Of a stretch of DNA of 64,000 nt, positions 27,906 through 36,838 are shown piece after piece. Source of the stretch: JAEUNX01 sp034004685 (GTDB lineage Bacteria > Pseudomonadota > Gammaproteobacteria > Burkholderiales > Rhodocyclaceae); the NCBI GenBank assembly GCA_034004685.1, contig JAVEWG010000001.1, forward strand, positions 145,165 to 209,164, written 5' to 3'. The position numbers and the translations under genes were made by a program. The notes under the pieces are model-generated. The model was not told where the DNA came from. It saw only the letters and a list, made by a program, of their open reading frames with translations, and searched no databases. Numbering within the stretch: the stretch's first letter is position 1; every line of letters starts with the position of its first letter.

Positions 27906-28289
27906 CTAGTCGGTGTGCTTTTTCTTGTAATCGGCCACGGCAGCCTTGATCGCATCCTCGGCGAGGATCGAACAGTGGATTTTAACCGGCGGCAAGGCCA
28001 ACTCTTCGGCAATCTGAGTGTTCTTGATGTCCAGCGCCTGATCCAGGGTCTTGCCCTTGACCCATTCGGTCACCAGGGAACTGGAAGCGATGGCCGAGCC
28101 GCAGCCGTAGGTCTTGAACTTGGCGTCCTCGATCACCCCATCCGCGCCCACCTTGATCTGGAGCTTCATGACGTCGCCGCAGGCGGGCGCGCCCACCATG
28201 CCGGTGCCCACGCCCTCGTCTTCCTTGCCAAAGGCCCCGACGTTCCGGGGGTTCTCGTAATGGTCCAGCACTTTGTCACTGTATGCCAT
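27906..28289 (-). CDS. iscU: Iron-sulfur cluster scaffold IscU
   Basis: 127 residues. IscU is the scaffold on which IscS builds [2Fe-2S] clusters. The ligands Cys 37 (PACGD, with Asp 39), Cys 63 (YGCGSA) and Cys 106 (KIHCSI) are present, and the HscA recognition motif LPPVK is at residues 99-103. It lies 27 bases downstream of iscS. Confidence 0.97.
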   Translation of the reverse strand: MAYSDKVLDHYENPRNVGAFGKEDEGVGTGMVGAPACGDVMKLQIKVGADGVIEDAKFKTYGCGSAIASSSLVTEWVKGKTLDQALDIKNTQIAEELALPPVKIHCSILAEDAIKAAVADYKKKHTD

Positions 28290-28316
28290 GTCTGTTCTCC
28301 TTGAGTCCTGGGTGCC

Positions 28317-29528
28317 TCAGTGGGCCGCCCATTGCACGGTATTGAGGTCCACCCCTTCCTGCACCATCTCCCACAGGGGGGAGAGCTCGCGCAGCTTGCC
28401 GATCTTCTTGTGTAGCAAGGCGATGGTGTAGTCGATCTCTTCTTCCGTGGTGAAGCGACCGATGGTGAAGCGGATCGAACTGTGGGCCAGCTCGTCGTTC
28501 CGGCCCAGGGCCCGCAGTACGTAGGAGGGCTCAAGACTGGCGGAAGTGCAGGCGGAACCCGAGGATACCGCGATGTCCTTGATGGCCATGATCAGGGATT
28601 CCCCCTCCACATAGGCGAAGGAGATGTTCAAGTTGTGGGGCACCCGGTGCTCCACGTCGCCATTCACGTAGGTGGCGGCGATGTCCGAGAGCCCCTTCAG
28701 GAGCTTGTCCCGCAGGGAACGGATACGTGCGTTCTCGCTGGACATTTCCTCCCGGGCAATCCGGAAGGCTTCACCCATGCCCACGATCTGATGGGTCGCC
28801 AGGGTGCCGGAGCGCAGGCCCCGCTCGTGGCCGCCGCCATGCATCTGAGCCTCCAGACGAACCCGGGGCTTGCGCCGCACGTAAAGGGCGCCGATGCCCT
28901 TGGGCCCGTAGGTCTTGTGGGCGGAAAAGGACATCAGATCCACCTTTAGGGCCTCCAAGTCCACCGGCAGTTTGCCAGTGGCCTGGGCCGCATCCACGTG
29001 GAACACGATTCCCTTCTGCCGGCACAGTTCGCCGATCTCGGCGATGGGCTGGATCACCCCTACTTCGTTATTCACGAACATCACCGAAACCAGGATGGTG
29101 TCCGGCCGCAGGGCGGCCTTCAGGGCATCCAGATCCACCAGCCCATTTTCCTGGACGTCCAGGTAAGTGGCCTCGAAACCCTGGCGCTCCAGTTCCCGCA
29201 CCGTATCCAGCACCGCCTTGTGCTCGGTCTTCAGGGTAAGGATGTGCTTGCCCTTGCTCTGATAGAAATGGGCCGTGCCCTTGATGGCCAGGTTGTTGGA
29301 TTCGGTGGCGCCGGAAGTCCAGATGATCTCCCGGGGATCGGCATTGACCAGCGCCGCCACCTGTTCCCGCGCTTCCTCTACGGCCCGTTCAGCCTCCCAG
29401 CCAAAGGCATGGGAACGGCTGGCGGGATTGCCGAAATGTTCCGTCAGATAAGGAATCATCTTCGCAGCCACTCGCGGGTCCACCGGGGTGGTGGCAGAGT
29501 AGTCTAGGTAAATCGGCAGCTTCAACAT
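28317..29528 (-). CDS. iscS: Cysteine desulfurase IscS
   Basis: 403 residues from the ATG at 29528 (MLKLPIYLDYSATTPVDPR). This PLP enzyme takes sulfur from cysteine for cluster assembly and tRNA thiolation. PLP lysine lies in SFSAHKTYGPKGIGAL and the active-site persulfide cysteine in SGSACTSASLEPSYVL on a long flexible loop. The C-terminal tail for IscU binding is full length. It is preceded by a second, divergent cysteine desulfurase gene in the same operon. Confidence 0.97.
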   Translation of the reverse strand: MLKLPIYLDYSATTPVDPRVAAKMIPYLTEHFGNPASRSHAFGWEAERAVEEAREQVAALVNADPREIIWTSGATESNNLAIKGTAHFYQSKGKHILTLKTEHKAVLDTVRELERQGFEATYLDVQENGLVDLDALKAALRPDTILVSVMFVNNEVGVIQPIAEIGELCRQKGIVFHVDAAQATGKLPVDLEALKVDLMSFSAHKTYGPKGIGALYVRRKPRVRLEAQMHGGGHERGLRSGTLATHQIVGMGEAFRIAREEMSSENARIRSLRDKLLKGLSDIAATYVNGDVEHRVPHNLNISFAYVEGESLIMAIKDIAVSSGSACTSASLEPSYVLRALGRNDELAHSSIRFTIGRFTTEEEIDYTIALLHKKIGKLRELSPLWEMVQEGVDLNTVQWAAH

Positions 29529-29555
29529 CAGTTTTCTCCGCAATTCCACATGCAA

Positions 29556-30704
29556 TTAGACCGCCATGGCAGCCATTGTTCTGAGTTTTCCCGCGGTTTC
29601 CTTGAGCGCGCGCAGAAAACCCGCCACGTCATCAAGGCCGGTGGTCCGCCCCAGGCTGACCCGCACGGCGCCGCGGGCCACCACCGGATCGACGCCCATG
29701 GCCAGCAGGCTGGCCGGAGGACGGGGATCGGCACTGGAGCAGGCCGAACCGCTGGCCACCGCATAACCGGCCCGGTCGAGCTGCCCCACCAGGGTTTCGC
29801 CGTCCAGGCTAGGCAAGGCGAAGAACACCGTATTGGGCAGCCGTTCGGCGGCCCGGGAAAACACCTCGGCCCCCAGTTCCGCCAATCCAGCCTCCACCAC
29901 GCCCCGCAATGCTTCCAGGCGAGACGCCTCCGCCGCCAGGCTGTCCACCGCCAGACTGCACGCCACGCCAAAACCCACCAGGGCCGGCACATTCTCGGTG
30001 CCGGACCGCATTCCTCGCTCTTGACCACCGCCGGCGATCAGGGGCAGCAGATCCACCCGCTTGTCTACAACCAGGGCACCTGCCCCCAGGGGACCCCCAA
30101 TCTTGTGGGCTGACAAGGTCAGCCCATGGACCCCCAGGGCCCGAAAATCCACCGCCAGCTTGCCCAGGGCCTGGACCCCGTCGCTATGCAGCCAAACGCC
30201 GCGACGCCGGGCTTCGCTGGCCAGGGTCGCCACATCCTGGATCACCCCGGTCTCGTTGTTGGCCAGCATGACCGAAGCCAGGGTCGCTCCCTCGGCCAGG
30301 GCTGCCCGGGCCTCATTCATCCGCAAGCGACCATCCCCGTCCACCCCCAGGATGCGCACCGTCCACCCGGCGCGCTCCAGCTGCAAGGCAGGCTCCCGCA
30401 CACAAGGGTGTTCGATGGCGCTGATGGCCAGCACGCCGGGCTTCATCCGGCCCGCAGCCCCCTTGAGAAACAGGTTGTTGGCCTCGGATCCGCCGCTGGT
30501 GAAGATCACCTCGGTTGGGTGAGCGCCCACGGCGGCGGCAACCCGCGCCCGGGCTTCGTCCACCGCCAGGCGGGCTTGCCGCCCATACTCGTGGCGGCTC
30601 GAAGGATTGCCGAAACGCTGCTCCAGATAGGGCAGCATGGCTTCCTTCACCTGAGGATGGAGCGGCGAGCTGGCATTGAAGTCCAGATACACCGGGGCGA
30701 ACAT
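29556..30704 (-). CDS. Second cysteine desulfurase, NifS/IscS-like, within the isc operon
   Basis: 382 residues from the ATG at 30704 (MFAPVYLDFNASSPLHPQVK). It has all functional landmarks of a class I desulfurase: the cofactor pocket FTSGGSEANN, His in IEHP, PLP lysine 201 (LSAHKIGGPLGAG), and the catalytic cysteine in SGSACSSADPRPP near residue 318. It differs considerably from the adjacent IscS and is shorter at the C-terminus, where IscS docks IscU. Placed between iscR and iscS, it is presumably regulated with them. Whether it serves the ISC scaffold or another sulfur acceptor cannot be told from sequence. Confidence 0.9.
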   Translation of the reverse strand: MFAPVYLDFNASSPLHPQVKEAMLPYLEQRFGNPSSRHEYGRQARLAVDEARARVAAAVGAHPTEVIFTSGGSEANNLFLKGAAGRMKPGVLAISAIEHPCVREPALQLERAGWTVRILGVDGDGRLRMNEARAALAEGATLASVMLANNETGVIQDVATLASEARRRGVWLHSDGVQALGKLAVDFRALGVHGLTLSAHKIGGPLGAGALVVDKRVDLLPLIAGGGQERGMRSGTENVPALVGFGVACSLAVDSLAAEASRLEALRGVVEAGLAELGAEVFSRAAERLPNTVFFALPSLDGETLVGQLDRAGYAVASGSACSSADPRPPASLLAMGVDPVVARGAVRVSLGRTTGLDDVAGFLRALKETAGKLRTMAAMAV

Positions 30705-30717
30705 GATCCCTGCTGCC

Positions 30718-31200
30718 CTAGGCTGAGTACGCCTCGACCGAACGGCGCGGGTGGCGCTCATCCTTCAAAACCGCCGCCACACCCTGCTGCTCCTTGGCGC
30801 GCTGGCGCTCCACCAAACCAGCCAGAGTCACGGAATCCAGGAAAGTGATCATGTGGCGGTTGAGGTCGGTCCACAAATCATGGGTCATGCACTCCCGGTC
30901 GTCCTGGCAATTACCCAGGCCTCCGCACTGGGTGGCATCCAGGGGTTCATCCACCGCCACGATGATATCGGCCACGGTGACCAGGCTGGTGGTTCGGGCC
31001 AGGGTATAGCCGCCCCCGGGACCCCGCACGCTCGCCACCAAACCATGGCGACGCAGCTTGCCGAAAAGCTGCTCCAGGTAAGAGAGGGAAATGTTCTGGC
31101 GCTCGGCGATGCCGGCCAGCGTGACGGGCCCCCCCCCTTCGCGCAGAGCCAGATCGATCATGGCGGTAACAGCAAAACGGCCTTTGGTGGTGAGTCGCAT
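30718..31200 (-). CDS. iscR: Rrf2-family Fe-S cluster-sensing regulator IscR
   Basis: 160 residues. The N-terminal winged helix (MRLTTKGRFAVTAMIDLAL; recognition part NISLSYLEQLFGKLR) binds DNA. Cysteines 92, 98 and 104 and His 107 (in CGGLGNCQDDRECMTHDLW) are the [2Fe-2S] ligands. IscR with cluster represses the isc operon. It is the first isc gene and an IscR-like palindrome lies just upstream, indicating autoregulation. Confidence 0.96.
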   Translation of the reverse strand: MRLTTKGRFAVTAMIDLALREGGGPVTLAGIAERQNISLSYLEQLFGKLRRHGLVASVRGPGGGYTLARTTSLVTVADIIVAVDEPLDATQCGGLGNCQDDRECMTHDLWTDLNRHMITFLDSVTLAGLVERQRAKEQQGVAAVLKDERHPRRSVEAYSA

Positions 31201-31222
31201 GGCGTACCCCTGGTGGGATTGA

Positions 31223-31247
31223 ATACTTGAACACTGGAGTCAACTAT
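31223..31247. promoter_or_regulatory. Probable type 1 IscR binding site upstream of iscR
   Basis: A 25-base imperfect palindrome, ATACTTGA - nine bases - TCAACTAT on the plus strand (seven of eight arm positions pair). Read toward iscR it is ATAGTTGACT...TCAAGTAT, closely resembling the type 1 sites bound by cluster-loaded IscR in E. coli. It is 23 bases upstream of the iscR start codon, so a bound regulator would overlap the promoter or the transcription start. Confidence 0.65.
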
Positions 31248-31295
31248 ACCAATCCCGATTGTTTTGCTCAACTATTGCCCGCAATCGACTTTTGC

Positions 31296-32051
31296 TTAGT
31301 CCACCATCTTTCCCAAACTGGCGGGATCGAAGCCGTCGGTGGGCGCCGCCACTTCATCGAGCTGCAGGCCCGCTGTTTCCAGCCGGCGAACGATCTCCTG
31401 GAGACGCCTATCGGTCTCCACCGCGTGATCGAGCAAGCCGTGGATCGCCTTGGATATGGGGTCATCCATGTCCCGGGTGACCCCATAGGCTGAAAACCCC
31501 ATCGCCTCGGCCTTCTGGGCCCGCGCCTCGTCCCGCTCCGGGTCCAGGACCCGGGCCGGATTGCCCACCGCCGTCGCGCCGGCAGGAACCGGCTTGACCA
31601 CCACCGCATTGGAGCCGATCTTGGCCCCATCCCCCACCGTGAAGCCCCCCAGCACCTTGGCGCCGGCCCCCACCACCACACCCTTGCCCAGGGTCGGATG
31701 GCGCTTGGTGCCCCGGTACAGGGAGGTCCCTCCCAGGGTGACACCCTGGTAGATGGTGCAATCATCCCCCACCTCGGCGGTCTCGCCGATCACCACCCCC
31801 ATGCCGTGATCGATGAACACCCGCCGGCCCACCACCGCGCCGGGATGGATCTCGATCCCCGTCAGCATCCTGGCCAGATGGCTCACGAACCGGCCAACCC
31901 AGAAGAAGCCGCGCCGCCAGGCCCCATGGGCAAAGCGGTGGAAGGCCAGGGCATGAACCCCGGGATAACAGGTCAGCACCTCCAACGCCGAGCGGGCGGC
32001 GGGGTCGCGCTCCCGCACGCTGGCCACATCTTCGCGTAGGCGGCTGAACAT
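31296..32051 (-). CDS. cysE: Serine O-acetyltransferase
   Basis: 251 residues. It makes O-acetylserine from serine and acetyl-CoA, the committed step of cysteine synthesis. The left-handed beta-helix begins at about residue 65 with IEIHPGAVVGRRVFIDHGMG (catalytic His/Asp), continuing through GETAEVGDDCTIYQGVTLGG. It is followed by iscR on the same strand and preceded by trmJ, a common order that places cysteine supply next to the cysteine-consuming isc operon. Confidence 0.95.
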   Translation of the reverse strand: MFSRLREDVASVRERDPAARSALEVLTCYPGVHALAFHRFAHGAWRRGFFWVGRFVSHLARMLTGIEIHPGAVVGRRVFIDHGMGVVIGETAEVGDDCTIYQGVTLGGTSLYRGTKRHPTLGKGVVVGAGAKVLGGFTVGDGAKIGSNAVVVKPVPAGATAVGNPARVLDPERDEARAQKAEAMGFSAYGVTRDMDDPISKAIHGLLDHAVETDRRLQEIVRRLETAGLQLDEVAAPTDGFDPASLGKMVD

Positions 32052-32092
32052 CAGGGAACTCCTCTCGGATAGGCCGGTAATTTCCGACTATT

Positions 32093-32818
32093 TTAATCGG
32101 TTTTCTGTTCCACGGCGGCCAGGAAGCCACGCAAGATATTGATCTCGTCCCGTTCCAGGCGAACCCGCCCGAACAAGCGCCGCAAACGGGGCACCAGCCG
32201 CCGCGAGGTGACGGGATTGAAGAACTCCACCCGGCGCATGACCCGCTCCAGATGGCCGTGAAACCCTTCCACCTCATCGAAGGTGGCGGGTTCGCCCACG
32301 GCTGTCTCGGGCAGGCTGACCCCGCAGGCCATGCGCAACTCGTAGCACAGCAGTTGCACCGCCGCCCCAAGATTGAGGGAGCTGAAGCCGGGGTTGGTGG
32401 GAATGGTCACCGGGCGCTGGCAATAGGCCAGTTCTTCATTGGAAAGCCCGCTCATCTCGGTGCCGAAGACCACTGCCACCTCGCCGTGGCGGGTGAAGTC
32501 CACCACTTCCAGAGCAGCCTCCCGGGCGGGAGCCACGGGTAGGGAGAGTTCCCGCCGCCGGGCGGTCAGGGCGGCCTGGAAGACGGTGCCCTCCAGGGCC
32601 TCCCCCAGGGTGGCGACGACCCGTGCGGCCGCCAGGATGTCCCCCGCCCCCGATGCCCGGGCATCGGCCACCGGATCGGGGAAGGCGGTGGGATTGACCA
32701 GCACCAGCCGACTCAGGCCCATGGTTTTCATAGCCCGGGCGGCTGCCCCGATATTGCCCGGATGGGTGGGATGGGAAAGGACGATACGGATTCGGTCGAG
32801 CGCGGCGACGCCGTTCAT
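32093..32818 (-). CDS. trmJ: tRNA (cytidine/uridine-32-2'-O)-methyltransferase TrmJ
   Basis: 241 residues from the ATG at 32818 (MNGVAALDRIRIVLSHPTHP). A SPOUT-class methyltransferase acting on position 32 of several tRNAs. The knotted SAM-binding region is at the end of the catalytic domain (VVFGTEMSGLSNEEL and PGFSSLNLGAAVQLL), with HPGNIGAAARAMKTMG near the N-terminus. It is divergent from suhB with 84 bases between, an arrangement also seen in E. coli. Confidence 0.95.
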   Translation of the reverse strand: MNGVAALDRIRIVLSHPTHPGNIGAAARAMKTMGLSRLVLVNPTAFPDPVADARASGAGDILAAARVVATLGEALEGTVFQAALTARRRELSLPVAPAREAALEVVDFTRHGEVAVVFGTEMSGLSNEELAYCQRPVTIPTNPGFSSLNLGAAVQLLCYELRMACGVSLPETAVGEPATFDEVEGFHGHLERVMRRVEFFNPVTSRRLVPRLRRLFGRVRLERDEINILRGFLAAVEQKTD

Positions 32819-32902
32819 ATTAAAATTCTTCGTTTTTCGTATTTTGCAGGCTGGACTCCAGCGAGCCCTTCGGCCCGCGCACCTGCCCGAGACCTCGACC
32901 CC

Positions 32903-33706
32903 ATGCATCCGACCCTGACCATCGCCATCAAGGCTGCCCGCCGTGCCGGCACCATCATCAACCGCGCCTCCACGGAACTGGATCTGCTGAAAGTCCATTC
33001 CAAATCGCCGAATGACTTCGTGACCGAGGTGGATCGGGCGGCTGAGGCGGCGATCATCGAGGTACTCAAGGAAGCATTCCCCGAGCACGGCATTTTAGCA
33101 GAAGAGTCCGGCGAGACCGGGGGCGACGACTGCGAATACCAGTGGATCATCGACCCCCTGGACGGCACCACCAACTTCATCCACGGCTTTCCCCAGTACG
33201 CCATCTCCATCGCCCAGGCGCGCCGGGGCGTAGTGGAGCAGGCGGTGATCTACGATCCGAACCGCAACGAGTTGTTCACAGCCTCCAAGGGGCGCGGCGC
33301 CTTCCTCAACGATCGCCGGATCCGGGTCTCCAAGCGCGTCAAGCTCATGGAATCCCTGATTGGCACGGGCTTCCCGTTCCGCCAGGTGGACAACGTGGAT
33401 GCCTATATGGCCATGTTCCGGGAACTCACCCAGAAGACCGCCGGCATCCGCCGCCCCGGGGCGGCCTCCCTGGATCTGGCCTACGTGGCCTGTGGCCGTC
33501 TCGACGGCTTCTGGGAAATGGGCCTATCCCCCTGGGACATGGCTGCCGGGGTGCTGATGATCAGCGAAGCGGGCGGCCTGGTGAGCGACCTGGCCGGGGA
33601 ATCGGACTACCTCGCCAGCGGCAACGTGGTGGCCGGCACCCCCAAGGTGTTTGGCCAGTTGCTGCCCATCATCCAGGCCCATCGCCCGTCCAGCATGCCC
33701 AACTGA
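32903..33706 (+). CDS. suhB: Inositol-1-monophosphatase SuhB
   Basis: 267 residues from the ATG at 32903 (MHPTLTIAIKAARRAG), the same length as E. coli SuhB. It is a Mg2+- and Li+-sensitive phosphatase and, in E. coli, part of the rRNA antitermination complex. Metal-site motifs: LAEESGE (Glu), IIDPLDGTTNFIHGFP (Asp-x-Asp) and SPWDMAAGVLMISEAGG. The intergenic region with trmJ is the only AT-rich spot nearby and probably carries both promoters. Confidence 0.95.
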   Translation: MHPTLTIAIKAARRAGTIINRASTELDLLKVHSKSPNDFVTEVDRAAEAAIIEVLKEAFPEHGILAEESGETGGDDCEYQWIIDPLDGTTNFIHGFPQYAISIAQARRGVVEQAVIYDPNRNELFTASKGRGAFLNDRRIRVSKRVKLMESLIGTGFPFRQVDNVDAYMAMFRELTQKTAGIRRPGAASLDLAYVACGRLDGFWEMGLSPWDMAAGVLMISEAGGLVSDLAGESDYLASGNVVAGTPKVFGQLLPIIQAHRPSSMPN

Positions 33707-33741
33707 TTGCCAGGAACCGCGAGGCGCCGGGGCCCGCCTCT

Positions 33742-35913
33742 TCAGGCCCCCACCGCCCGGGGGCTGTCGGCCGGACGGCCGCCCAGGTTGCGTTTGAGCC
33801 AGGCCGCCGCGTCCCCGGCGGGCATGGGTACTGCGAACAGATAACCCTGGAACTCCTCGCAACCCAGGGCCGCCAGCTCGGTGAGCTGACTGGACCGCTC
33901 GATCCCCTCGGCGACGATTTCCAGCCCCAGGCTGTGCCCCATGGAAATGATGGCCCGCACCAAAGCCCGGGCATCGTCGCTCTGGTCGCACTCCAGCACG
34001 AAGGAACGGTCCACCTTCAGCACATCGAAGGGAAACTTGCGCAGGTAAGACAGGGACGAGTAACCCGTGCCGAAGTCGTCCAGGGCGATGCGTACCCCCA
34101 GGGCCCGCAGCTCCTTGAGTTGCCGGGCAGCCTGCTCCACGTTGCCCGCCAGCACGCTCTCCGTCACCTCCACTTCCAGGCGCGATGATGGCAGGCCCCA
34201 GCGGGCCAGAACCCGGCTCACCAGGCCAGGCAGGCGCCCATCGATAAAGAGACGGGAGGAAACATTCACCGCCACCGAGGGGGCGTCCGGGGTCGTCCCC
34301 CACTGCAGCGCGTCCCGGCAAGCGCTATCCAGGACAAATTCGGTGATCCGGGCGATCAGGCCGGTTTCTTCCGCCAAAGGGATGAAGCGATCCGGTCCGA
34401 TCGTCCCCAACTGGGGATGGGTCCACCGCAACAGGGCCTCGCACCCCCGGGCCAGGCCGGAAGAATCCACCCGGGGCTGGTAATGGAGGCGCATCTCGCC
34501 ACCGGCCAGGGCCCCCCGCAGGGCCGACTCCAGGGTAAAACGCTCATTCACCGCCCGATTGAAGGCCTTGGTATAGAACTCAAAGCGGCCCTTGCCCGCC
34601 GCCTTGGCGTGGTACATGGCGGCATCGGCATGGCTCAACAGGGCCTCCAGATCCTCACCGTCATCCGGATAGACGCTGACCCCGATGCTAGCCCCCACGT
34701 GGAGCACATGGTCCCCCACGTGCGCCGGCTCCACCAGCACCTCCTGGACCCGCTCCAGCACCCGCGCCACATCTTCCAGACCAGACTGCCCCGCCAGGAT
34801 CAGCACGAATTCGTCGCCCCCATAACGGGCCACCGTATCCACTTCCCGCAGGGCGGTGAGCAGACGCCCGGCGATGCTCACCAGCAGCATGTCCCCGGTG
34901 GCATGGCCCAGGCTATCGTTGATGATCTTGAAGTTGTCCAGATCCACGAAGGCCACGCCGATCTTGCCTTCGCTGCGGGCCGCCAGATGGATGGCCTGCT
35001 GGAGCCGGTCCTGGAGCAGGTTGCGGTTGGGCAACCCGGTCAGGGGGTCGTGGCCGGCCTGGAACTCCAGCTGCTGTTCATAGCGGTGGCGCTCGGTCAC
35101 ATCCACCACGGTGCCTTCGTAGTACTGGAAATCGCCCTGGGTGTCATAAACGGCGTGGGCATTCTCCGACACCCAGACCCGGCTGCCGTCGCGCCGAAAG
35201 ACCTCCGACTCGAAATCCCGCACCCGCCCGGATTCCTGGATGCGGCGCTGGAATTCCACCCGCCGGGCTGGATCAACGTACAAATGGTGGGCAATGTCCG
35301 AAAGCTCCTGCACCAAAGCACCTGCGGTGGCGTAGCCGTACAGGTCAGCCAGGGCCTGGTTGGCGGCCAGGTAGCGTCCCTCTGCAGTGGTCTGGAACAT
35401 CCCCACGTCGGAATGCTCGAAGATGCTGCGGTAGCGCAGTTCGGTTTCGGCCAGCTGGATCTGGGCCAGAACCCGTTCGGTGATGTCCTCGATGAAGCCT
35501 TCGATCACTTTGCTGCCGGACTCATCCGCCACCGCCTGGCCCCGCTCCAATACCCATTTCTCGTTGCCATCCCGGCAGCGGATGCGATATTCCACCTTGT
35601 AGCGCCGATCAAAACCCAGGGCGGCGGCAACGGTGCCCCGGACCAGATCCCGGTCCTCGGGATGGGTGATGTCCTCGAAGGACACCACCCGGTTGGCCAC
35701 CAGATCCTCGGGTTCATAGCCGGTCAGGGACTTGCAGCCGGGGCTGACGAAATGCATGGTCCAGGCGGCATCGATGGCGCAGCGAAAGGCCATGCCCTCC
35801 AGGTTGCCCACCAGCACATCCAGCACTCGGGAGCTGTCATAGCCACTCCCGGCCAGGGAACGACGGCGGAAAGAGCTGCGCAGACGGGGCAATAATCTCA
35901 TCGGAATCGTCAC
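33742..35913 (-). CDS. PAS-PAS-GGDEF-EAL c-di-GMP turnover protein
   Basis: 723 residues, predicted cytoplasmic. Two PAS/PAC units (about 30-150 and 155-280) precede a GGDEF domain (about 290-450) and an EAL domain (about 460-705). The cyclase site YGGDEF is intact and an inhibitory RxxD site (REVD) precedes it by five residues. The EAL domain keeps CEALLRW, the DDFGTGYSSL loop and KVDRSF. Both catalytic activities are therefore possible; usually one dominates. It starts with GTG overlapping the stop of the NIT-like gene, and is third in the transducer operon. An ATG at 35901 is an alternative start. Confidence 0.92.
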   Translation of the reverse strand: MTIPMRLLPRLRSSFRRRSLAGSGYDSSRVLDVLVGNLEGMAFRCAIDAAWTMHFVSPGCKSLTGYEPEDLVANRVVSFEDITHPEDRDLVRGTVAAALGFDRRYKVEYRIRCRDGNEKWVLERGQAVADESGSKVIEGFIEDITERVLAQIQLAETELRYRSIFEHSDVGMFQTTAEGRYLAANQALADLYGYATAGALVQELSDIAHHLYVDPARRVEFQRRIQESGRVRDFESEVFRRDGSRVWVSENAHAVYDTQGDFQYYEGTVVDVTERHRYEQQLEFQAGHDPLTGLPNRNLLQDRLQQAIHLAARSEGKIGVAFVDLDNFKIINDSLGHATGDMLLVSIAGRLLTALREVDTVARYGGDEFVLILAGQSGLEDVARVLERVQEVLVEPAHVGDHVLHVGASIGVSVYPDDGEDLEALLSHADAAMYHAKAAGKGRFEFYTKAFNRAVNERFTLESALRGALAGGEMRLHYQPRVDSSGLARGCEALLRWTHPQLGTIGPDRFIPLAEETGLIARITEFVLDSACRDALQWGTTPDAPSVAVNVSSRLFIDGRLPGLVSRVLARWGLPSSRLEVEVTESVLAGNVEQAARQLKELRALGVRIALDDFGTGYSSLSYLRKFPFDVLKVDRSFVLECDQSDDARALVRAIISMGHSLGLEIVAEGIERSSQLTELAALGCEEFQGYLFAVPMPAGDAAAWLKRNLGGRPADSPRAVGA

Positions 35914-36830
35914 GCCGGGCCGGTCGCCAGGCGCCGGTGGGAAGGGGCTGGGGGAACCGCCAGGCAGCGTTCCAGCTCCTGGGCGCAGGCGTCCACCCAG
36001 GCGAAGACGCCATCGATGGCCGCCGTGGCAATCCGAAAGAAATCGTCAGAACTCACCGTCACCCCCGCGCTCATCAACATCTGGCTGCGCACCACCTGGG
36101 CCATTTCAGCCACCGCCCGGCGGGCCCCTTCCGCCGCGGGATGGCCCAGACCCAGGCTGCCACCGCGCTCCAGCGCCTGGGTCAGCAGGGCTTCAGCTCG
36201 GGCAATCAGGAACATCAGGCGCACCCGGGCCACCGGAGAGCAGCCCTTGCGGGCCGCCACGCTGCTGCCGATGGCCCGCGCCTGCCCAAGGTATTCTGAC
36301 AGGGCGGGCAGGCGATGGGCAAAGTTGCGCACCAGCCCCTGGGGAAGATCCGTGTCCTGGGCCAATTCGATCCGTGCCTCCCCCAGGGCGGACAACCACT
36401 CCAACAGCTCACCCACCAGCATGCTGTGCTGGGCGATGCTCTGCTCCACGCTCGCCTGGGGCAGCCCTTCCACCACCTCGCGCCAACGGAAGCGAAACAG
36501 CTTGAAACCCTGGGTCGTCACGCAAGGCCGGGCATGGCCTTCTTCCTGAGCGACTGCCTGCACCAGGCGGGGCAGCAGCTGATCCACTTCCCGCCGCCGC
36601 TCGGCCATCCGGCCCAGAAAAGCCCCGTCCCCGGCCAGCCAGCCGGACGCCAGGCCCCGGTGCTGCTGGATCAGCTTGAGCAAACCCAGCAGCAGCCGGC
36701 AGGTTTTCAAGGCTTCACCCCTTTCCTGCTGGCTGGCACCGGCCTTCCCACGCCAGCGCCACCATCCCAGAGCCCCTGCAAAGGAAGCCAGCACCCCAAG
36801 CAGGATCGTCAATTCCATGCTTTTGCTCAT
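35910..36830 (-). CDS. Single-pass protein with nitrate/nitrite-sensor (NIT)-like domain
   Basis: 306 residues. The ATG at 36830 is chosen because GAGG sits six bases upstream; another ATG two codons earlier is too close to that site. One membrane segment (residues about 5-23, ELTILLGVLASFAGALGWW) is followed by a basic stretch and an all-helical region of 270 residues. The segment LIQQHRGLASGWLAGD resembles the conserved RG-containing helix of NIT domains, normally fused to transducers or kinases. Basic residues after the segment suggest that the helical part is cytoplasmic. It has no output domain of its own and lies between a sensorless chemotaxis transducer and a c-di-GMP enzyme, so it may be a detached sensory subunit. 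Nitrate binding is inference. Confidence 0.6.
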   Translation of the reverse strand: MSKSMELTILLGVLASFAGALGWWRWRGKAGASQQERGEALKTCRLLLGLLKLIQQHRGLASGWLAGDGAFLGRMAERRREVDQLLPRLVQAVAQEEGHARPCVTTQGFKLFRFRWREVVEGLPQASVEQSIAQHSMLVGELLEWLSALGEARIELAQDTDLPQGLVRNFAHRLPALSEYLGQARAIGSSVAARKGCSPVARVRLMFLIARAEALLTQALERGGSLGLGHPAAEGARRAVAEMAQVVRSQMLMSAGVTVSSDDFFRIATAAIDGVFAWVDACAQELERCLAVPPAPSHRRLATGPA

Positions 36831-36838
36831 GTTCATCC

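Noticed and set aside
33721..33740. Hairpin GAGGCG / CGCCTC between suhB and the GGDEF-EAL gene as an intrinsic terminator
   Set aside because: The stem is only 6 bp and no T tract follows on either strand, so it was not listed.
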